DNA of 64,000 bases, from positions 2,108,001-2,172,000 of the forward strand of contig NC_046350.1 in the NCBI RefSeq assembly GCF_000738735.6. Direction: 5' to 3'. The notes below the pieces were generated by a model. It was given only the letters and a program-made list of their open reading frames with translations, had not been told where the DNA came from and did not search any database. The DNA comes from Corvus cornix cornix. Taxonomy: Eukaryota > Chordata > Aves > Passeriformes > Corvidae. This document shows, one piece after another, positions 46,101 through 60,500 of the stretch (position 1 is its first letter; every line of letters begins with the position of its first letter). The position numbers and the translations under genes were made by a program.

Positions 46101-48305
46101 AGTTTGGTAGGACAGATCATTTTGCTAGAGGGTTGCAAGTTTTGAGTCCATAATAAGTGTGACCCAGTTTCCTATTCCATGACTGAACAATTTGCACACC
46201 TCTAAATATAAAACTGTTGATAATGAATCCATATTTGTGGGAAAGGGAGGTGCCTCAGGAACTGCACTGGGCCACATGTGTTTCCAACCACCCCACAAAA
46301 CCTCCCTTATAAAAGGTGAATCAGGCAGAGTTTTTGTCCTTTTTCATTCCCACATACAAATAAACATCAACCCCCCAGGTTGAAATAATAAATATATTTG
46401 TGTTGTTTATAATCATGGCACTACACAGTGAAAATCATGTCATTTCATTTTTCTTGAAGGAATCGGAATAGAATAAGACAGTATTGATACACAACAGCCT
46501 CTCACTGTCCTACTTAACTCTGTCTCAGTGTGTTTTCTGAAGTAATAATCCTAACAATGGAAGCAATAAGTGCATTGAATAAGCTGTCCAGCGAGCAGAA
46601 ATAAACGCTCTCCTCCTGGTTGTGACCTCAGCGTGGTGCAGACCCAGTGCAAGCCCTGTCAGCCAAGGGAGCAACTCCAGAGCTGCCACTGCAGCCCGAC
46701 TGGCCCAGGCTCAGCCCAGCCCGACTGCACCCCGGGACAGCCGGACAGGGCTGATACTGAAGAACAGCCCCGGGGCAGAGCCCTCCCCCTGCAACCCCAA
46801 AGCACTTGAAAGGGATAAACGGTGTGGTGGTCACGTTATAGGTACTGGGACTGAGGCACGGGCAGACAGTGGTTTGCTGGAGGTCTTCCAGCTGATCTCT
46901 GTTGGGTGGGGATCACCAGGAGTGCTGATGGAACGTGTCTGCTGGACCCTGTCACACCTGATCACCCAGGGTGATTCCCTCCTACTGAGCAAGGCAGTAT
47001 TTTAACCAAAGAGTGCTTTTTAAATAAATAATAGCATTTACAGTAGTTAAACAAATGCTACTTTTTATCAGCTCTATTTATAATAGCATACAGTCCTTAG
47101 CTTGCTTATTACTGTGTTGTTCATGACTTTAAGCCCTCACAGCTAGTCTAGATAATAATTTAAATACACAGAGCTTTAAAAAAATATTTCCATTACAAAT
47201 ATTTTAAAAATATACTTATCCTAAAAAGCTGTCCAGCACTATTCCAAAAATCTCTTGTAATAAATGTCTTTTTAAATTTTAACAAAAATATCTACTGTCA
47301 TATAGAAGAGCTCAAGTTTTGACAAATCTAAAATACAGTCAGAAATATGTTGGGCCAGATTTCACTCTTGTTTATACAGTTGCCAATTTGGATCATGGTG
47401 TTCATCTCAGTCGGGTTATTCCAGTATAACCAGGAGCAGAATATAGCCCTTAGTGCTTTAAAATAGCTAAATGGACTGGATGCTGCAACAGTTACTGGTG
47501 CTGAGCATTATGGGGAGGGAAATCCTTTACTTCTCTGCATCTAAAAATGCAAAAGGATGTTATATTTAGGATCTGTGCCATGACCAAAGACTTAAAGACT
47601 TGCCAGGCATCTGCAGTGGATGACTCAGACCCAGAATCATATTCACTTACAGAATTTTTTTTTTTTTTTTTTTTTCTGAATGGTGCCTGCAATTGCTGTC
47701 ATTAAATGCAGGATGAATGCTTTGGGAGAACTTTTGTAGGGGGAAAATGCCAACCTTCTTCTCACGCTTTCTGTAATTCTAGGAATCATTTTAATTGCAT
47801 TTTGCTACTTACAAATTTATGTGAGTTTTAATAGAATCTCCCAGTACTTAGATCTAGGAAGGACACTATTTTAAGTTGCTTCTGTATTTTCCAGCTGAAA
47901 CATCTCCATTCATCCAGTCCTTTTCAAAGTGTATTTAGAACAAGCTTCAAGCACTTATAAGAATCTGCATCTCATCAAGACAATCTGGAAACTCATCTTT
48001 TAAAACACTGGAGCTTTTTATGGCTTTTCCCTCCTTTTTCCTTCAATCTTCAAGTTTAAATGCAGTGTTTGATTAAGGACCATGGAAATCAACCTGGTCT
48101 GATTGCACCAGGGTACATGTGCAAGCAGAGGTGACAGTCTCAGATCTGCCATTCCTGCCTGTGACCATCACTGGCTAGAAGGGATCCTTACACATTGTGA
48201 GTTTATGTCACATTTAAAGCTTTTACTCTATTTGTTTTCCTCATAGACTTTGCCTGATGATCTGGTAACTGATAAACCAAGGAAACTTAAGGATATCAAC
48301 TAAGT
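43131..48305. other. Gene-free stretch downstream of LRRC38
   Basis: No gene that I can support. It contains the LRRC38 3' UTR on the minus strand at its right end; TTTAAT near 47788 and 47827 (ATTAAA on the minus strand) are possible but weak polyadenylation signals. Positions 46620-46830 are locally GC-rich without exon features. A 21-base T run lies at 47655-47675. Confidence 0.45.
47655..47675. repeat. Poly-T run (21 bases)
   Basis: Uninterrupted T tract, a simple repeat likely to vary in length. Its copy in the opposite orientation would be a poly-A, but no retroposed gene is recognisable next to it. Confidence 0.9.
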
Positions 48306-48559
48306 TCAGTCCTCACTGTCGTCTTCATCATCATCGTCATCCTTGCTGGGAGCACACCTTTGGAAGCAGTGCACCAGGGTGGCCAGGAAGAAGCTGGAGA
48401 GAATTGCAGCGATGGACACGGCGACTCCAGAGAAGATGATGATAAAAAGATCTGTCAATGACAAACTGAATTTGCATTCACTAAAGCTGACCTCAGATAA
48501 CTCATTCAGAAAGATCCTTCTGTTCTCCACAGGCAGGGAACACTGGATTTCATGGAGAC
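48306..48559 (-). CDS. LRRC38: LRRC38 coding exon 2: LRRCT end, membrane helix, acidic tail
   Basis: Starts after CTTGCAG and completes the Gly codon, then HEIQCSLPVENRRIFLNEL, the membrane helix IIIFSGVAVSIAAILSSFFL and a 15-residue tail rich in Asp/Glu. The stop TGA is the complement of 48306-48308. The tail is a code-length Asp/Glu run that may vary between species. Confidence 0.93.
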
Positions 48560-51500
48560 CTGCAAGGAAGTGGAAAGGGAAACAAATCAGCAGAATATTG
48601 ATGAATTCTTCTGTTGATCTGGGTCAGAGATTGAATGGCTGAAGAAATGTTTTAGGGTTAATTCCAGGTTTAGAAAATTGTACAATATTCAGGGAAAAAT
48701 GGAACAACACTTGTCACTATCCAGAAGCCTTTACATAACCCCTTTGAGCAGATCCTGGAAATTAAGTTATTTTACCTTCAGTCTTCCAGGGATCAGGTGT
48801 GATCTAGGACCATGATTTGGAAGATTTAAAAAAGTCAGTGTTGAACCCTGGATGCATCTAAACCTGGAGACCTGAAAGCAACTCCCAACTACTCCATCTG
48901 AACACAAACTCTGACTCCAAAACAGGGTAAGAGGGATACTGAAGTTCCTTCCACACCCTTCTACATTACTTTCAATGTCGTTCCAAAACTACGGATTTTT
49001 TTTTTTTTTTCTGGTCAAACAACAGTTTGGGCTTAATGGATGCTTGTTTGCCTGTGACCTGTTTCCACCTTTTCTCTCTGGCTGTCCTGATGCCATGCAA
49101 ACTGACAGATATTGTTCCCCCCTGCATTACTGGAGAACGCCTAGAGCTGGGTTCTTTGTAGTGAAAGCAAAAACCCCCAGATTTATGAACTGGTGAGAAT
49201 ACAGTTGGATGCTGGATGGTAAAAGCACACGGTTCACTGCATATGCCCAGCTGCCTCTTCATTCACCACGGGGGAGCATCAGGAGAGGGTTTTACCAGGG
49301 CTAGAATGGAACCAATACTAAGTGAATTAAGTCTGTAGAGCTGCTGGCAAGGCAGCTTTTGTCTCACTATTAAGGACATGAATGTAAAGGGGAAATGTAA
49401 GAATTGTGTGTTAATGATACGAGAACTGCTGCTGAATTACTTGATCCACTTTCACTCTACTGATGATCCCTGGATGTTCTCCCTGGTGTGGGCTCTGCCT
49501 TGCTGTGTGCACCCAGAGCTCATGGCATTTCCATCCTACAGCTCTGCCATAGGACCATGATTTCACTTTAAACAAGGAGTAAGAGTCCCTCTGCAACTGT
49601 GAATCCCGTTTTTCCTGTGGCTGGATAGCTGTGGCATGCGATGTTTTACTATTAAACCCGGGCTCCTCGAGTTAATGGTGCTGCCCTGACTGATTGTCTG
49701 GATCCAGCCCAGCCCAGCTGTTGTATTGATTTGAGAAGGAGTGGAACCAATTATCACCCTGACCTACTTGACCTTGTAATGAGTTTTGTATTAAATTTTG
49801 ATCCCTAAAAGCTGTCCTGTATCTGTTGTGTTTGCCTAAAGTTCTGTTGCCTTCCTCTTTCTCATGCTTTTCTGACTGAGAAGATCCTGAGAGCTGCCCC
49901 AGCAGTGTCAGCAGTCAGCCTGCCCAAGGCTCACTGGTTCCTGCAGGCAATCTGCTGCCCAAAGCCGTGCTGGTTTTCCTGAGCCCGGAGTGCACAGCAG
50001 ATGGTGAACAAGCACAGCTGCCTCTGGAGATCTGTGAAACCTTCTGTCATCAGAACTGACCTGGAAGGGAAAGCAGCTACGTGGTTTCAAACATCCTCTG
50101 AGACTTCTGGAAATCTGACCCTGCAATATTTGTATCACGTCTTGTGCACGAGCTGATACCCCGGAGCACTTGGGCACGCAGAGGCTGAGGAGGTACAAAC
50201 CTGTCCTCTGCGGCCTCTGACTGAGCTCCTTCTGCAAACCTGCCTACTGAAAGAACTGAGAGCTGGCCACCAAATCATATTTTCATTTCAGTAGGACTTG
50301 GAAGTAGCAGCTCTAGGCATCAATCAGAGTAAGCAAAATGGGGGACAGATGGATATCCTTTTGTGTTCAAAACCATGAGAAATGAGGGAGGAGGCAAAAG
50401 CCATAGGCTGGAATTTCAAGACCTGTGTCTTTTTCATCAGATTTTAAAAAGCAAAGATATTTTCAGTAAATAAATATAATCCTGACAGTAATCAAAGCAG
50501 TTGCATGAGTGTAACATATTGCAAATTCATTTGAAGAGGAAATCCTTGCTAATAGGAAAACATCACTGCAGCATTTTGGCAGGAAAACCTGCACCAAGTG
50601 AATACGGCACTGACACAAATTCCATTTCACTTGTAGCAAGCACAAAAGTTTCTGTACAACTGTGTTTCTGTAAAAGAAATCACTCTAACAGAGGCTGAGA
50701 CCTCCTGAGAATTGCTGTTTTCAGAGCAGCTGAGTCAAGCTCCTCAAAAGAAAGAGGGCACAGGTGACCATAAGCAACTCTACTTTTTAAAATTTCTGTC
50801 CAACTGCAAAAGAAATTCTCAACTGCCAGCATTTAAAATACCTCTGTGCTGGAGTGATAGGATGGAATATCAGATCTGAGCTTCATAAGGAAGGAAGTAG
50901 AAAAAGAATATATTGAACAAAAAAGAGAGCAAAGAAGACTCCAAAAGAAAACTCTTGTCTTGAGCAGTTCTACATACTGCAGCCCTTGGCTTTAGAGCTA
51001 ACTTACCATGGCAGCATTTGCCCAGGATCCCAGACATGGAGAGGAGCTCGCTCCTTCCTTCCCAACAGCAGTTCTGCCATGGATCAAAGCTGAGCCTGTG
51101 AGCTCTATTCCTATTTCCCTGATGCTTTCACTTTACATCACAACACACAGAATGCAAACAGCAGAGGATCTGCAACACACCAAGGCACTTAGAGGGTATT
51201 TCTTGTTATGAGAATCAGTGTACTGTAAGGATTTTGAGACTCATTATACAATAAGGGGAAATAAAGACGCTCCTCTCCATGTAGCCATGGGTACTGGAAT
51301 CTAGGTCATGCTCTCAAACCAAATAGATTAAATGGGAATTTGCTACTTGCTTTATTCTGTGACAAGCCAACAGGCTTGTGTGGCCTCAAGTTTTTAGAGA
51401 ATTCTTAGTTGTTGGGAATAACAGATGCTAGTAGAGGAAATACAGCACCACAGACCAGGGGCCAGTGCAGGGGCCTCGCTCGCTCCCAGCTGTACCTTCA

Positions 51501-54500
51501 GCTGTGCTGTGTGTGCACCACCTTTTCCAAAAGACAGGAGTGAGCTGAACTCTGCTATCCACTCACAGGGCAGTCTCCTAAAGCTGTGCTGGAAGCAGCC
51601 TGGGAAGACTGCAGAGCTCGGTGGAAGCACGTGGCAGTGACTGAAGGAAAGGAACGCTGATCATTCCGTCCTGTTGGGTGGATGTTTCTTTTCGCTCGGT
51701 CGTGACACTGTTGAAAAACCCAATACAGCCAAACAGAAACTTTTCTTTGGATTCCAAAGAGAATTTGGAACAGACTGTTCAGTTGGAACAGCAGTAAGAC
51801 CAGCAGTTCTATCTCTGGTGGCACAAGGAATTTCTCCTCCCAAAGCTGATGCAGTGGTTGTTGCACCAGAGCTTCCAACTGTTCACCTGAAAATATAATC
51901 ACCTGCAGGTCACACACATCTGCTAAAGATGGCAAATGGACAAACCCATTTCATCTGCTTCCCTCCATAGAAACATGGCCTTGGCTTTACATTATTTACA
52001 AGCAGGTTGTTCTTATGACATGACAGTGCAGAGAATTGATGGTCTGTACCCCACCTGTCCTGTTGCACTGGTGTCCAGGAATAGATCCATCTTTGCTCTT
52101 TGCTTGGGCAGGAAGTAATTCCAGGGCATTATACACCCTCTGAATGAACAATGAAATAACAAATGACTTCTAGAAAGTGATCAGTATTAATTATAGAGTG
52201 TAGATTTTTTCCTCTGTGTGATTCTGTTGCATCTAGACTGGCTCAAGCAAATCCCTGTCCCCACACACAACCTCTGGAGGACAGGAGATGCCATTTCCCT
52301 TCAGCTCTGCTTTCACACACTTTTACTTGAATGGTAATAGCTTTTATTGTTTTTTCGGGGGGTTCTGTATTTTTCAATTATTTATTTATTTATTCTGTAG
52401 AATTTATTCTTTTAAAAGACCAGCCTGGTTGTTGTCAAGGGCATCTCAAAGCAGCTTGCTATTTAGTGCTTGGCTGCAGCAAGAGAGCCTTTGATGACAG
52501 TTATATATATCTACCTCATTGCGCCCACAACCTATTCAAGGAGTTGCTTCTTCATACCAAACAAAATTGTAAATGAAATAACAAGTGGGAGTGTGCTATA
52601 AATACACAGCTTGGGTTATTTTGGTCAGGGCCATCCCATTATCTGTAATGACTCCAGCTGTCCAAAGGACAATGTCACACACCCTGTATCCTTCTGCTAT
52701 GTCATCAGAAGGAGCAGATGTATTGCACTGGTACTGATTGCTTTGAAGTGCCAGGCAAGGGACAGGTGCTGGATTCTACACGGGCTTGTCTCAACACTGG
52801 AAAAAAAAAAGGATGCAAATACAGGTCTATACCCTGAGGAAGAAATTGTCTAAGTAACATGGGAAGTGTGAAAATGTTGGAATTCCAGAACCACAATGCT
52901 AAAAGGGAAGGTGGGTTTTTAAAAAGAATTAAATTCTCAAATAGGTTTCAGAACAATATGACTTTGAACGCCTTATATTAGAGGAGTACAACTCCACCAA
53001 GTACAGCACTTAAACCCTTCCAATAAATCACAGGCAATTGGGCTGCTAGATCCTAAAAACCACTCTGAGTTTGTTTCTGTACAGGACTATGCCCAGGCTG
53101 AAATCCTTTAAATCCTGTAAAACTGAACCTCCTAAAAATGGAAGCAGCCCAAAAACAGTCTGCATGCAAATAATGAATAATTTCCTTGTAAATTACTGAA
53201 AACAGACCAACAATGCTGTAATGCCCCAAAGTTATAACTGGATGGATCTCACCATCTCAAAAACCCCACAAAAGCCCAGAGGCCCTGTTTCATCTGAACC
53301 CTGCTGGGACTTTGTAGCCATAATCCAACCACGTTTCTCACAGGTTCTTGTGATGAGGAATTTTTAAACCACTGAGTGCACTGACATTGCCTGCTCCTGG
53401 CTGTGCAGTGGGTTTTCCCTGGATGTATTGACTGATGCCCTACTGCTCTGTGAGCTTTGGTTTATACTCCCCTAGCTAAAGACAAGCATCAAGAGGCATC
53501 ACTTTCCCCAGGTCCACTTGACTTTGTTTTGAAGGACTCCTTGTGCCTTTCTGTCTCTGCTTATTTTTAATCCCTCTGCTAAATACATCTCTTATTGGAG
53601 AACTTCTGGAATTCATTATCAATCACTTCAATGTTATGGTCTGTCTGTTAGCAGACAGAGATTTATAATTTTGGATGCTGAATTACAAAACAAAACAAAA
53701 CAAGAAAACAGGAGAAAAACAAAAAGAAGAAAAAGAAGCCTCAATTCTGTTGGGGTCTTTTGGAGTTCACAAAAAGCAGGTACCAGGAGAAGTAGTTTCC
53801 TACTGTTCAGCAATAGGCAGCAGGATGAGATAATGCAAACACACACTGGAACGTGCACTAGGATGTATAGGAAATACATCCACAGAAATACCTGAAACCA
53901 TAAATGTTTAAATGGGCTACATGCACACATGTTCATTACTATGGATACAGTACATGTAAGAGCACTACAATAGGCCTTTTTTTAGAGTAAATTTGGTATT
54001 TGCCCTTTTGGGTGGAATTTAGCTGTTTCCTCATGTTGGTGAATGTAGTTGACACAGATTTGAAATGTTTAAATGTGGCATGTTGTTTCTTGTGTGGTAT
54101 TTTGCTCCCAGCTATGGTTTGCCTTAGTCTCCTTAAACACTGTCACAAATGTATTAAATGTATTAATAAGCAGTGAGAGAGGCACTGCCTCTGAAGTGAG
54201 ATGAGATTTCATTGAAAATAGCCTCGAGCAATCAGAACAGTAAGGCTTAAAAAACTTGAAGCCTAGATTTAGGTCCTTAAATAAAACTTTTAGGGCCAAG
54301 TGTCCTAAAGATTTGCAGAACAACTTCAGAGGGTACTTAGCAGTTTGTCTCAATGCCTAAATATAAAGTTCAACATCAGGTATTCACATCTGCAAATGTT
54401 GTCCTCACATCTTTAAATCTGTGAAAGATGGAAGTACTCCAAATAACCTTAGGATGGAAGAAACAGAGTGAAAAGCCAGTGGCAGTCAGATCATTTTACT

Positions 54501-57500
54501 GAAAATGTCTGGGAGATCAAATTATATATTTATATATGTATATATAGAAACAGATTTGATGCGCTTGTTAAGGAATACAATTTCTGTGAGGAGCTTCTGC
54601 TTGAGCGGGATAAAAGCTGCTGAATGTGTGAAATGTCTTAGGGCTTTTAATTCCTTCAGATCTTCTGTTCTGTCCTGGTGATGTGGAAGCATGTGCATGA
54701 TACTGGGGGAGAGCTGATGGTTGCAATGGACAGAACAGCCTGTCCTTTCTAGCTGCAGCTCACTCAGGTTCTATATTGGTATATGAAGCTAAGGAGCCTT
54801 CTCTCCACAGCAGATGAACAAATAAGTGCTAATAAAGACTGATAAGTCAAGAGGACTTGTAAAACGCTCCGTTTCTTCTCTGGCTGTTGGTTCAAATGTT
54901 AAACAAAACCTGTCCTCTCGTGTCATTATGATGCTTTGTTTTAAAGACAATATTTAATATTTTCTGTAAACCCAGTAAAGGCCTGGACTAGTGAAAGGAG
55001 AGATTGTTTAATTTATAGAAAAAGTTATGCAATAGATCTCAGATTGGAATGGGATCACAGAAAGAGCCAAGAAGCAAGAGATGGTTACCTCATGGCATGA
55101 AATTTCTTAACAGGCTTAGAAAAATCATTCCATTCTTCTGGGTCTAGAAGGGTTTAGAGGGCAACTCCTGTGAGGGGCAGCTGAGGGAGCCGAGGGGGGG
55201 CTCAACTGGAGAAAAGGAGGCTCTGGGGGGACCTTTTGGCTCTGCACAACTCCCTGACAGGAGGGGGCAGCCAAGGGAGGGGTCAGGCTCTGCTCCCAGG
55301 GGACAGGACAAGAGTAAACAGCCCCAAGCTGTGGCAGGGGAGGCTCAGGTTGGACATCAGCAGGAATTTCTTCATGGAAAGAGTGGTCAGGCACTGGAAG
55401 GAGATGCCCAGGGAGGTGTTGGAGTCCCCATTCCTGGAGGTGTCCAAGGAAGGACTGGACATAGCACTCAGTGCTCTGGGCTGGGGACAAGGTGGGGATC
55501 GGTCACAGGTTGGACTCAATGACCTTGGGGATCTTTTCCAACCTCAGTGATTATATTTTATGATTCTCACTACACTGATTCACTTCTGAATCTCTCTTTT
55601 AGGACTGAATTCAGTCTGAGTTTCCTGCTTACAGCCTCACTGTCACCTGCTCTTGGTTTTTTTCCTGCCTCCTCTCACTGCCATCCTTCTGCCCTGCTCT
55701 TTTTCACTGAGAGGCTTTACCTGGAAATATGCCCCTTTTCCAGAATTTACCTGTCCATCCATACTGAAGAGGTCTTGAAAACTACAGAAGCATTTCAAGT
55801 AGCTAAACAGCATCTGTGTCAGTACTGACACTAAAACCCTCTTGGAGTATCTTAAAAATGTGTAGCCACTGCCCACAACTTTCCAAAGAGGAGCAACAGT
55901 TGACCAAATGAGCCCTGAGCACCAATCCTCACCTCAACTTTGGCTACTTCAATTTCAGACATTCAGAATATCTATTTTATTTATCACAGCCCAAATCTAT
56001 TCGGAATTCTGTCTCTGGCCACTTCTGAATGAGTTTTTAAATCTTCCTGGAAATACAAATGTACACAGGCTATCCATAAAAATGCTCAGTCTAAACCTTT
56101 GCTAAAAGTCTTTCTAATACTGTTTTTGTAGAGAGCAGCAAAATTTTTAATTCTTGCAATGGGTAATGGGGAACTTAAATAATGAAACGAATAATTTAAA
56201 TAATCCCAGAAACTGTATACAACTTCCCAAAGATAAAGGGAAGAAAAGAAGTGAAAAGCAAAACGAGGGCAAGATGACAGAAAGGAGACACTACAGTCAC
56301 ACTCCAAGGAATACTTAAGCTCTAATTAAAAGTGATGTTAAAAATGCATTAGTCATTAGCAAACAAGGTCACAGGCCCAGCTGCCCAAAGCATGTGCACA
56401 GAAAATAAAAATCAGCAACAGGGATGTCAACAAAACCCTTCAATGTGGCCATTGGAGATTACTTGTATTGCTTTGTTACAGGCATTTATCTGAATCCAGT
56501 CCCTTCATCCTGATGGGAACCTCAGAGAGATTCAAGAAATGTCTTTTGCACTAATTTTAAACAAGATGTTTCAGCAAAAAATTATTCCATCAAAGCCCTT
56601 TGTATTTAAACACTGAAATGGAATCTGTTCTGTAGTCATTTGCACCAGTGACAGTCTTTGGCTGGCTGAGCACTGACTTTCAAATAGTATTACTAAAAGA
56701 ACTAGGTTAAGAGATGAGGCAAAGAAAGAAAAGTGCATTTTTAGCCAAGATAAATGCGAGGAACAACAAGCTCTGAAAGCAGAAGGAAGCCTGGCCAATA
56801 CGAGAAATCGCTGAGTGTATTTTTGTAGACCAACTTAGGCATTGGTTCTTTCAAGGTATTTTTTTGTTCTATGAGTTTTCATGGCCCCATGGAGTAAAAC
56901 CTTCCATGAAAGTTTTCATAGCTCCCTTTGTAGGGATAAAGATCTTACAGCAACTTTTCTATTTCCAAAAAGATAATCCCATATTCTTGATAGCCATACT
57001 CCTCCTGATGGGAAGGCTTTAATATGTATCATTTGCCACCATGTGCCATTCAGATGGAACAAATGCCTACATAACCAAACATCCTTCTACAGAAAATCTT
57101 TCAAGTGTTGTACTTAACCATTGTGACCCACAGCAAACACTTTGTCTTCTCCAGGAAAAAGAACTCTTCTATTTTTTCCACTTACCACCATCCCACTGAT
57201 CTTCACAGTTCCTTTGCCTACTTTGCACTACTCTCACTAATTTGTTTTTAATCAATTACTAACCAAGTCAGAGGGGAAAATTGTAGTTTTGTTTTGCAGT
57301 ATGATGAAAATGCTGGTTTTAATATCTCTTTATGGTAAGAAAAAGTGTTTGCTGTTTTAAAGTGCTAGGTTCAATCACAAAACTTTTAGTGCAGTTTTTT
57401 AATGTCTGCCTGCAAATCTGCCAGGATGAGGGTATCATCTGGTAAGGGTATTCAACTAAAGCCAATTAAGCCTTTACTTAAAATTTAGGTGAGATGAATA

Positions 57501-60500
57501 AATGCTGAAATCTGTAAAATTATTGAAATCCCAGCTGTTTGAAGCAACAATTGGATGAGCAGAAGCAGCTCAGCTAGGCAGAGCCTTTCCAGCCAGCTGG
57601 GCAGGCAGGTCAGCAGAAGTTAGAACTTTACAAGCTATTTCTGGTATCATGCCAGGAGGAAAATGGACCTGGCTCCTGCAAAACTAATGAGTTGAAGTAT
57701 GGCTTTTGTTAGATCACTGAGTCCTCCAGAGACCTTAATTACAGAGGGACAGAGCTTCAGGATCAATTCTTGAGATTTCAGTTCACAGTGACAAAACTCC
57801 CTTTTTTAAATCCACTTGGTATTTCTTTTGCAAAAGCCAAGGGCAACTTGGGCTGACGAGTTCCCTGCAGTGCTGCAGTGAGAGGTGGAGCAGTGGCTGG
57901 GCTTAGTGAATGGTTCAGTTACTGAGGAACTTCCCTCAGACGGGAACATTCAACTACTTTAGGTGTCATTCAAAGTGAGGAATCTAAATGAATGCCCAGA
58001 CCCTAAATCTGTCTGCAAACATCCTTCTCCTGGCCATGTGTACAGGCCATGCAACACAAACCCTTGAGCTGCTGCAGAATTCCAAAGCAGAAGCAGCCAA
58101 GATCTTTTCTTGGGCTCTGGAAATGCATCCCTATCTTTCCTCCTGTATTTCCAGACAGAAAGCCTGCTGCCCTACTTTTCCTGGTGTGTTTGCTGCAAGA
58201 ATCCTTCGTCTCCAGCCTTACAGCACTATTAGGAGAAGCCAGGGAGTCTGAATGCTCAGCGTTTAGTGAGTTGCCCTTCCCACTCTTCCCAGGAAAGGCT
58301 AGGGAAGCGTGGCCTTCGATAAGTATAACCAGACAAGTAACACTAATTTAATCAGTTCCTAATGGGTATCATGTTGTGACATCATTAAAAACTGGAAACT
58401 GGGTGTAAAATGCAATCAAATCATAATTCTAATAGTTTAACTCTGACTTTCCAAAAGTTGTTTTGCAAGGCACGCAGCTGTGGCCATGTATTTCAAAAAG
58501 TCATTGGGACGGTCTTTCCTTTTTGGGGTTAGTTTTGCACTCACCTTCGTGAAGAATGTTTTGGTGCTTTATTAAAGGAGACAGTGACTGTTTTTGGGGC
58601 AGCATCTCACAAGAAGCCCTGATGCTTTTCTGCATCCATGCACATCTCTCACTGGCATGGCTGGGTGCAAAGAGAGCAGGGGATTCGTTCCAGGGAACAA
58701 ATCCAAATCCTTGCAGGACAGCTCTGATCAGATAAACTACTTGAATATTTGCTCCTTCCCTCTTTGTCTTCCCAAATCAAGTCTTAGTTAAAGTTTGGAA
58801 GATCTGGATAAGATAGTAATTGTTCAGCTATTTGGCCAAAACACAACTGTGGATGAGAGAAAACTCTGTGGGAAAGCATCTCTGAACTTGGAAGACACTG
58901 GGAAACTCTGGCAGTGCTATGGGAAAGCTCAGTCACTTGAGATTTCCAGACATGAGTTTAGATACACTTTAAAACACCAAGGGTGCAGCAGAGAAAGAGG
59001 TAGGACAGACTCAGGCTGAACAGACTTAGTCAGGATCAAGGGGAACAACCTGGAAGTTCAGTAAAAGCCTGGGGAAAGTGAATTGCTGTGTGAACTGATG
59101 TTCAGGATTAGAAACAGGCAAATACTTGATTCAAACTGAGCAAACTTTAGCTAAGGCATCAGGAAAGGTGGGATAATAGGCCCAGTTTGGTTTAGAAAGA
59201 ATTAAGATCAAAATTTCACTGAGACAGAGAGGAAAAAACCCAACACTTTTCCCTCAAATAACTTCTTCCTTAAAACACCTCACTTACAGGTAAGAATATT
59301 CAGGGCAACATAGATGAGTGTATTAGAAAGATGCTACCCAAGGTCACAAGCATGGGAAGAACATGAATAACTGACTGCAGAGTCTGAACCTAGAGTGACA
59401 GGACACAGGAGAACAGCTTCAAACTGACAGGGAGTAGGTTTAGATTGGATATGAAGAAAAAATCCTTCCCTGTGAGGGTGGGGAGGCCCTGGCACAGGGT
59501 GTCCAGAGAAGCTGTGGCTGCCCCATCCCTGGAAGTGTCCAAGGCCAGGTTCGATGGGGCTTGGAGCACCCTGGGACAGTGGAAGGTGTCCCCTCTGGGG
59601 CCCTCCCAAAGTTTCCCTGCTCCCAGCAATCTGCCTTTGGGAGCAGCTGGTGCTGCTCAGTGGCAGGACTTTATGCCCTGGTGCTTGTTGGGAGACATGA
59701 ACTGTGAGATGATCTCCTGCTAAAGCTGGATTAAGAGAGGCTTTGGGGTCTGGTGGGACATGTGGAGCAAGAGTCTGGATTCCCTAGACATGGCAGTCTT
59801 AACACTTTTATTTTGCCCCCCTGTGCCTTTCTCAAAATTACTGGCTCAAATACCAGGCTTATATGTCTTACATTTTGGGGGGTTCCAAAGCCACTTCAAT
59901 TTATTTCTCATGTTGGAAGCAGTGCTATTTTAATGAAAAGAGCCAAAATCGAGATACTGAAGTGTTTGAAACACAGCGCATCACAACAGAATACTTCCAG
60001 GAATGGGCTGAAAATCACAGTTGCACAAAATGGGGCTTTAACTCCTTTATAGCAGCTTTATAACTGAGCAGCAAAATGAGAGGAAAATCAGTTTTCCTAA
60101 GGAGCTGGCACAGAATATTTAGCTGCTGAAAGGGCTTACTGTAGAAAACATATTTACCAGAGAGAAAATGAAGTCTGGAAGAGAACCAGCTCTGGGCTGA
60201 ATGAATTTGAAAAGGCTCTTTCATTGCCTATGTAAGTTTAGTCTGTAAATCAAAATTATTAGGGGTTAATTTTTAAATTTTATTTCTTAACTGGGAGGAG
60301 GACCTGCTGCTAAAAGGAGCCAACATGGTTTTAATGGGCTTGTTTGTTGAAAGCATGCAATTACAGCCTGAGCATACTGCAGGCAGCACACAGACAATGG
60401 GAGCAGGAACCCTCCTGCCCTCCCAGCCACACACAGACACAAAGACTGCACTGAGAGCCACAGAGCTTTACCTTTCTGGAGCTTGGATGCATTGTCCTGT

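Larger units (their letters stand above)
48560..60471 (-). other. LRRC38 intron, about 11.9 kb
   Basis: Contains CR1 fragments at 55131-55567 and 59390-59612, a TA-rich simple repeat at 54523-54546 and an A-rich patch near 53685-53740. I see no further exon or nested gene. Confidence 0.85.

Noticed and set aside
46620..47005. 127-codon frame in a locally GC-rich patch
   Set aside because: No recognisable domain, no splice-site pattern and no CpG island; likely a chance frame.
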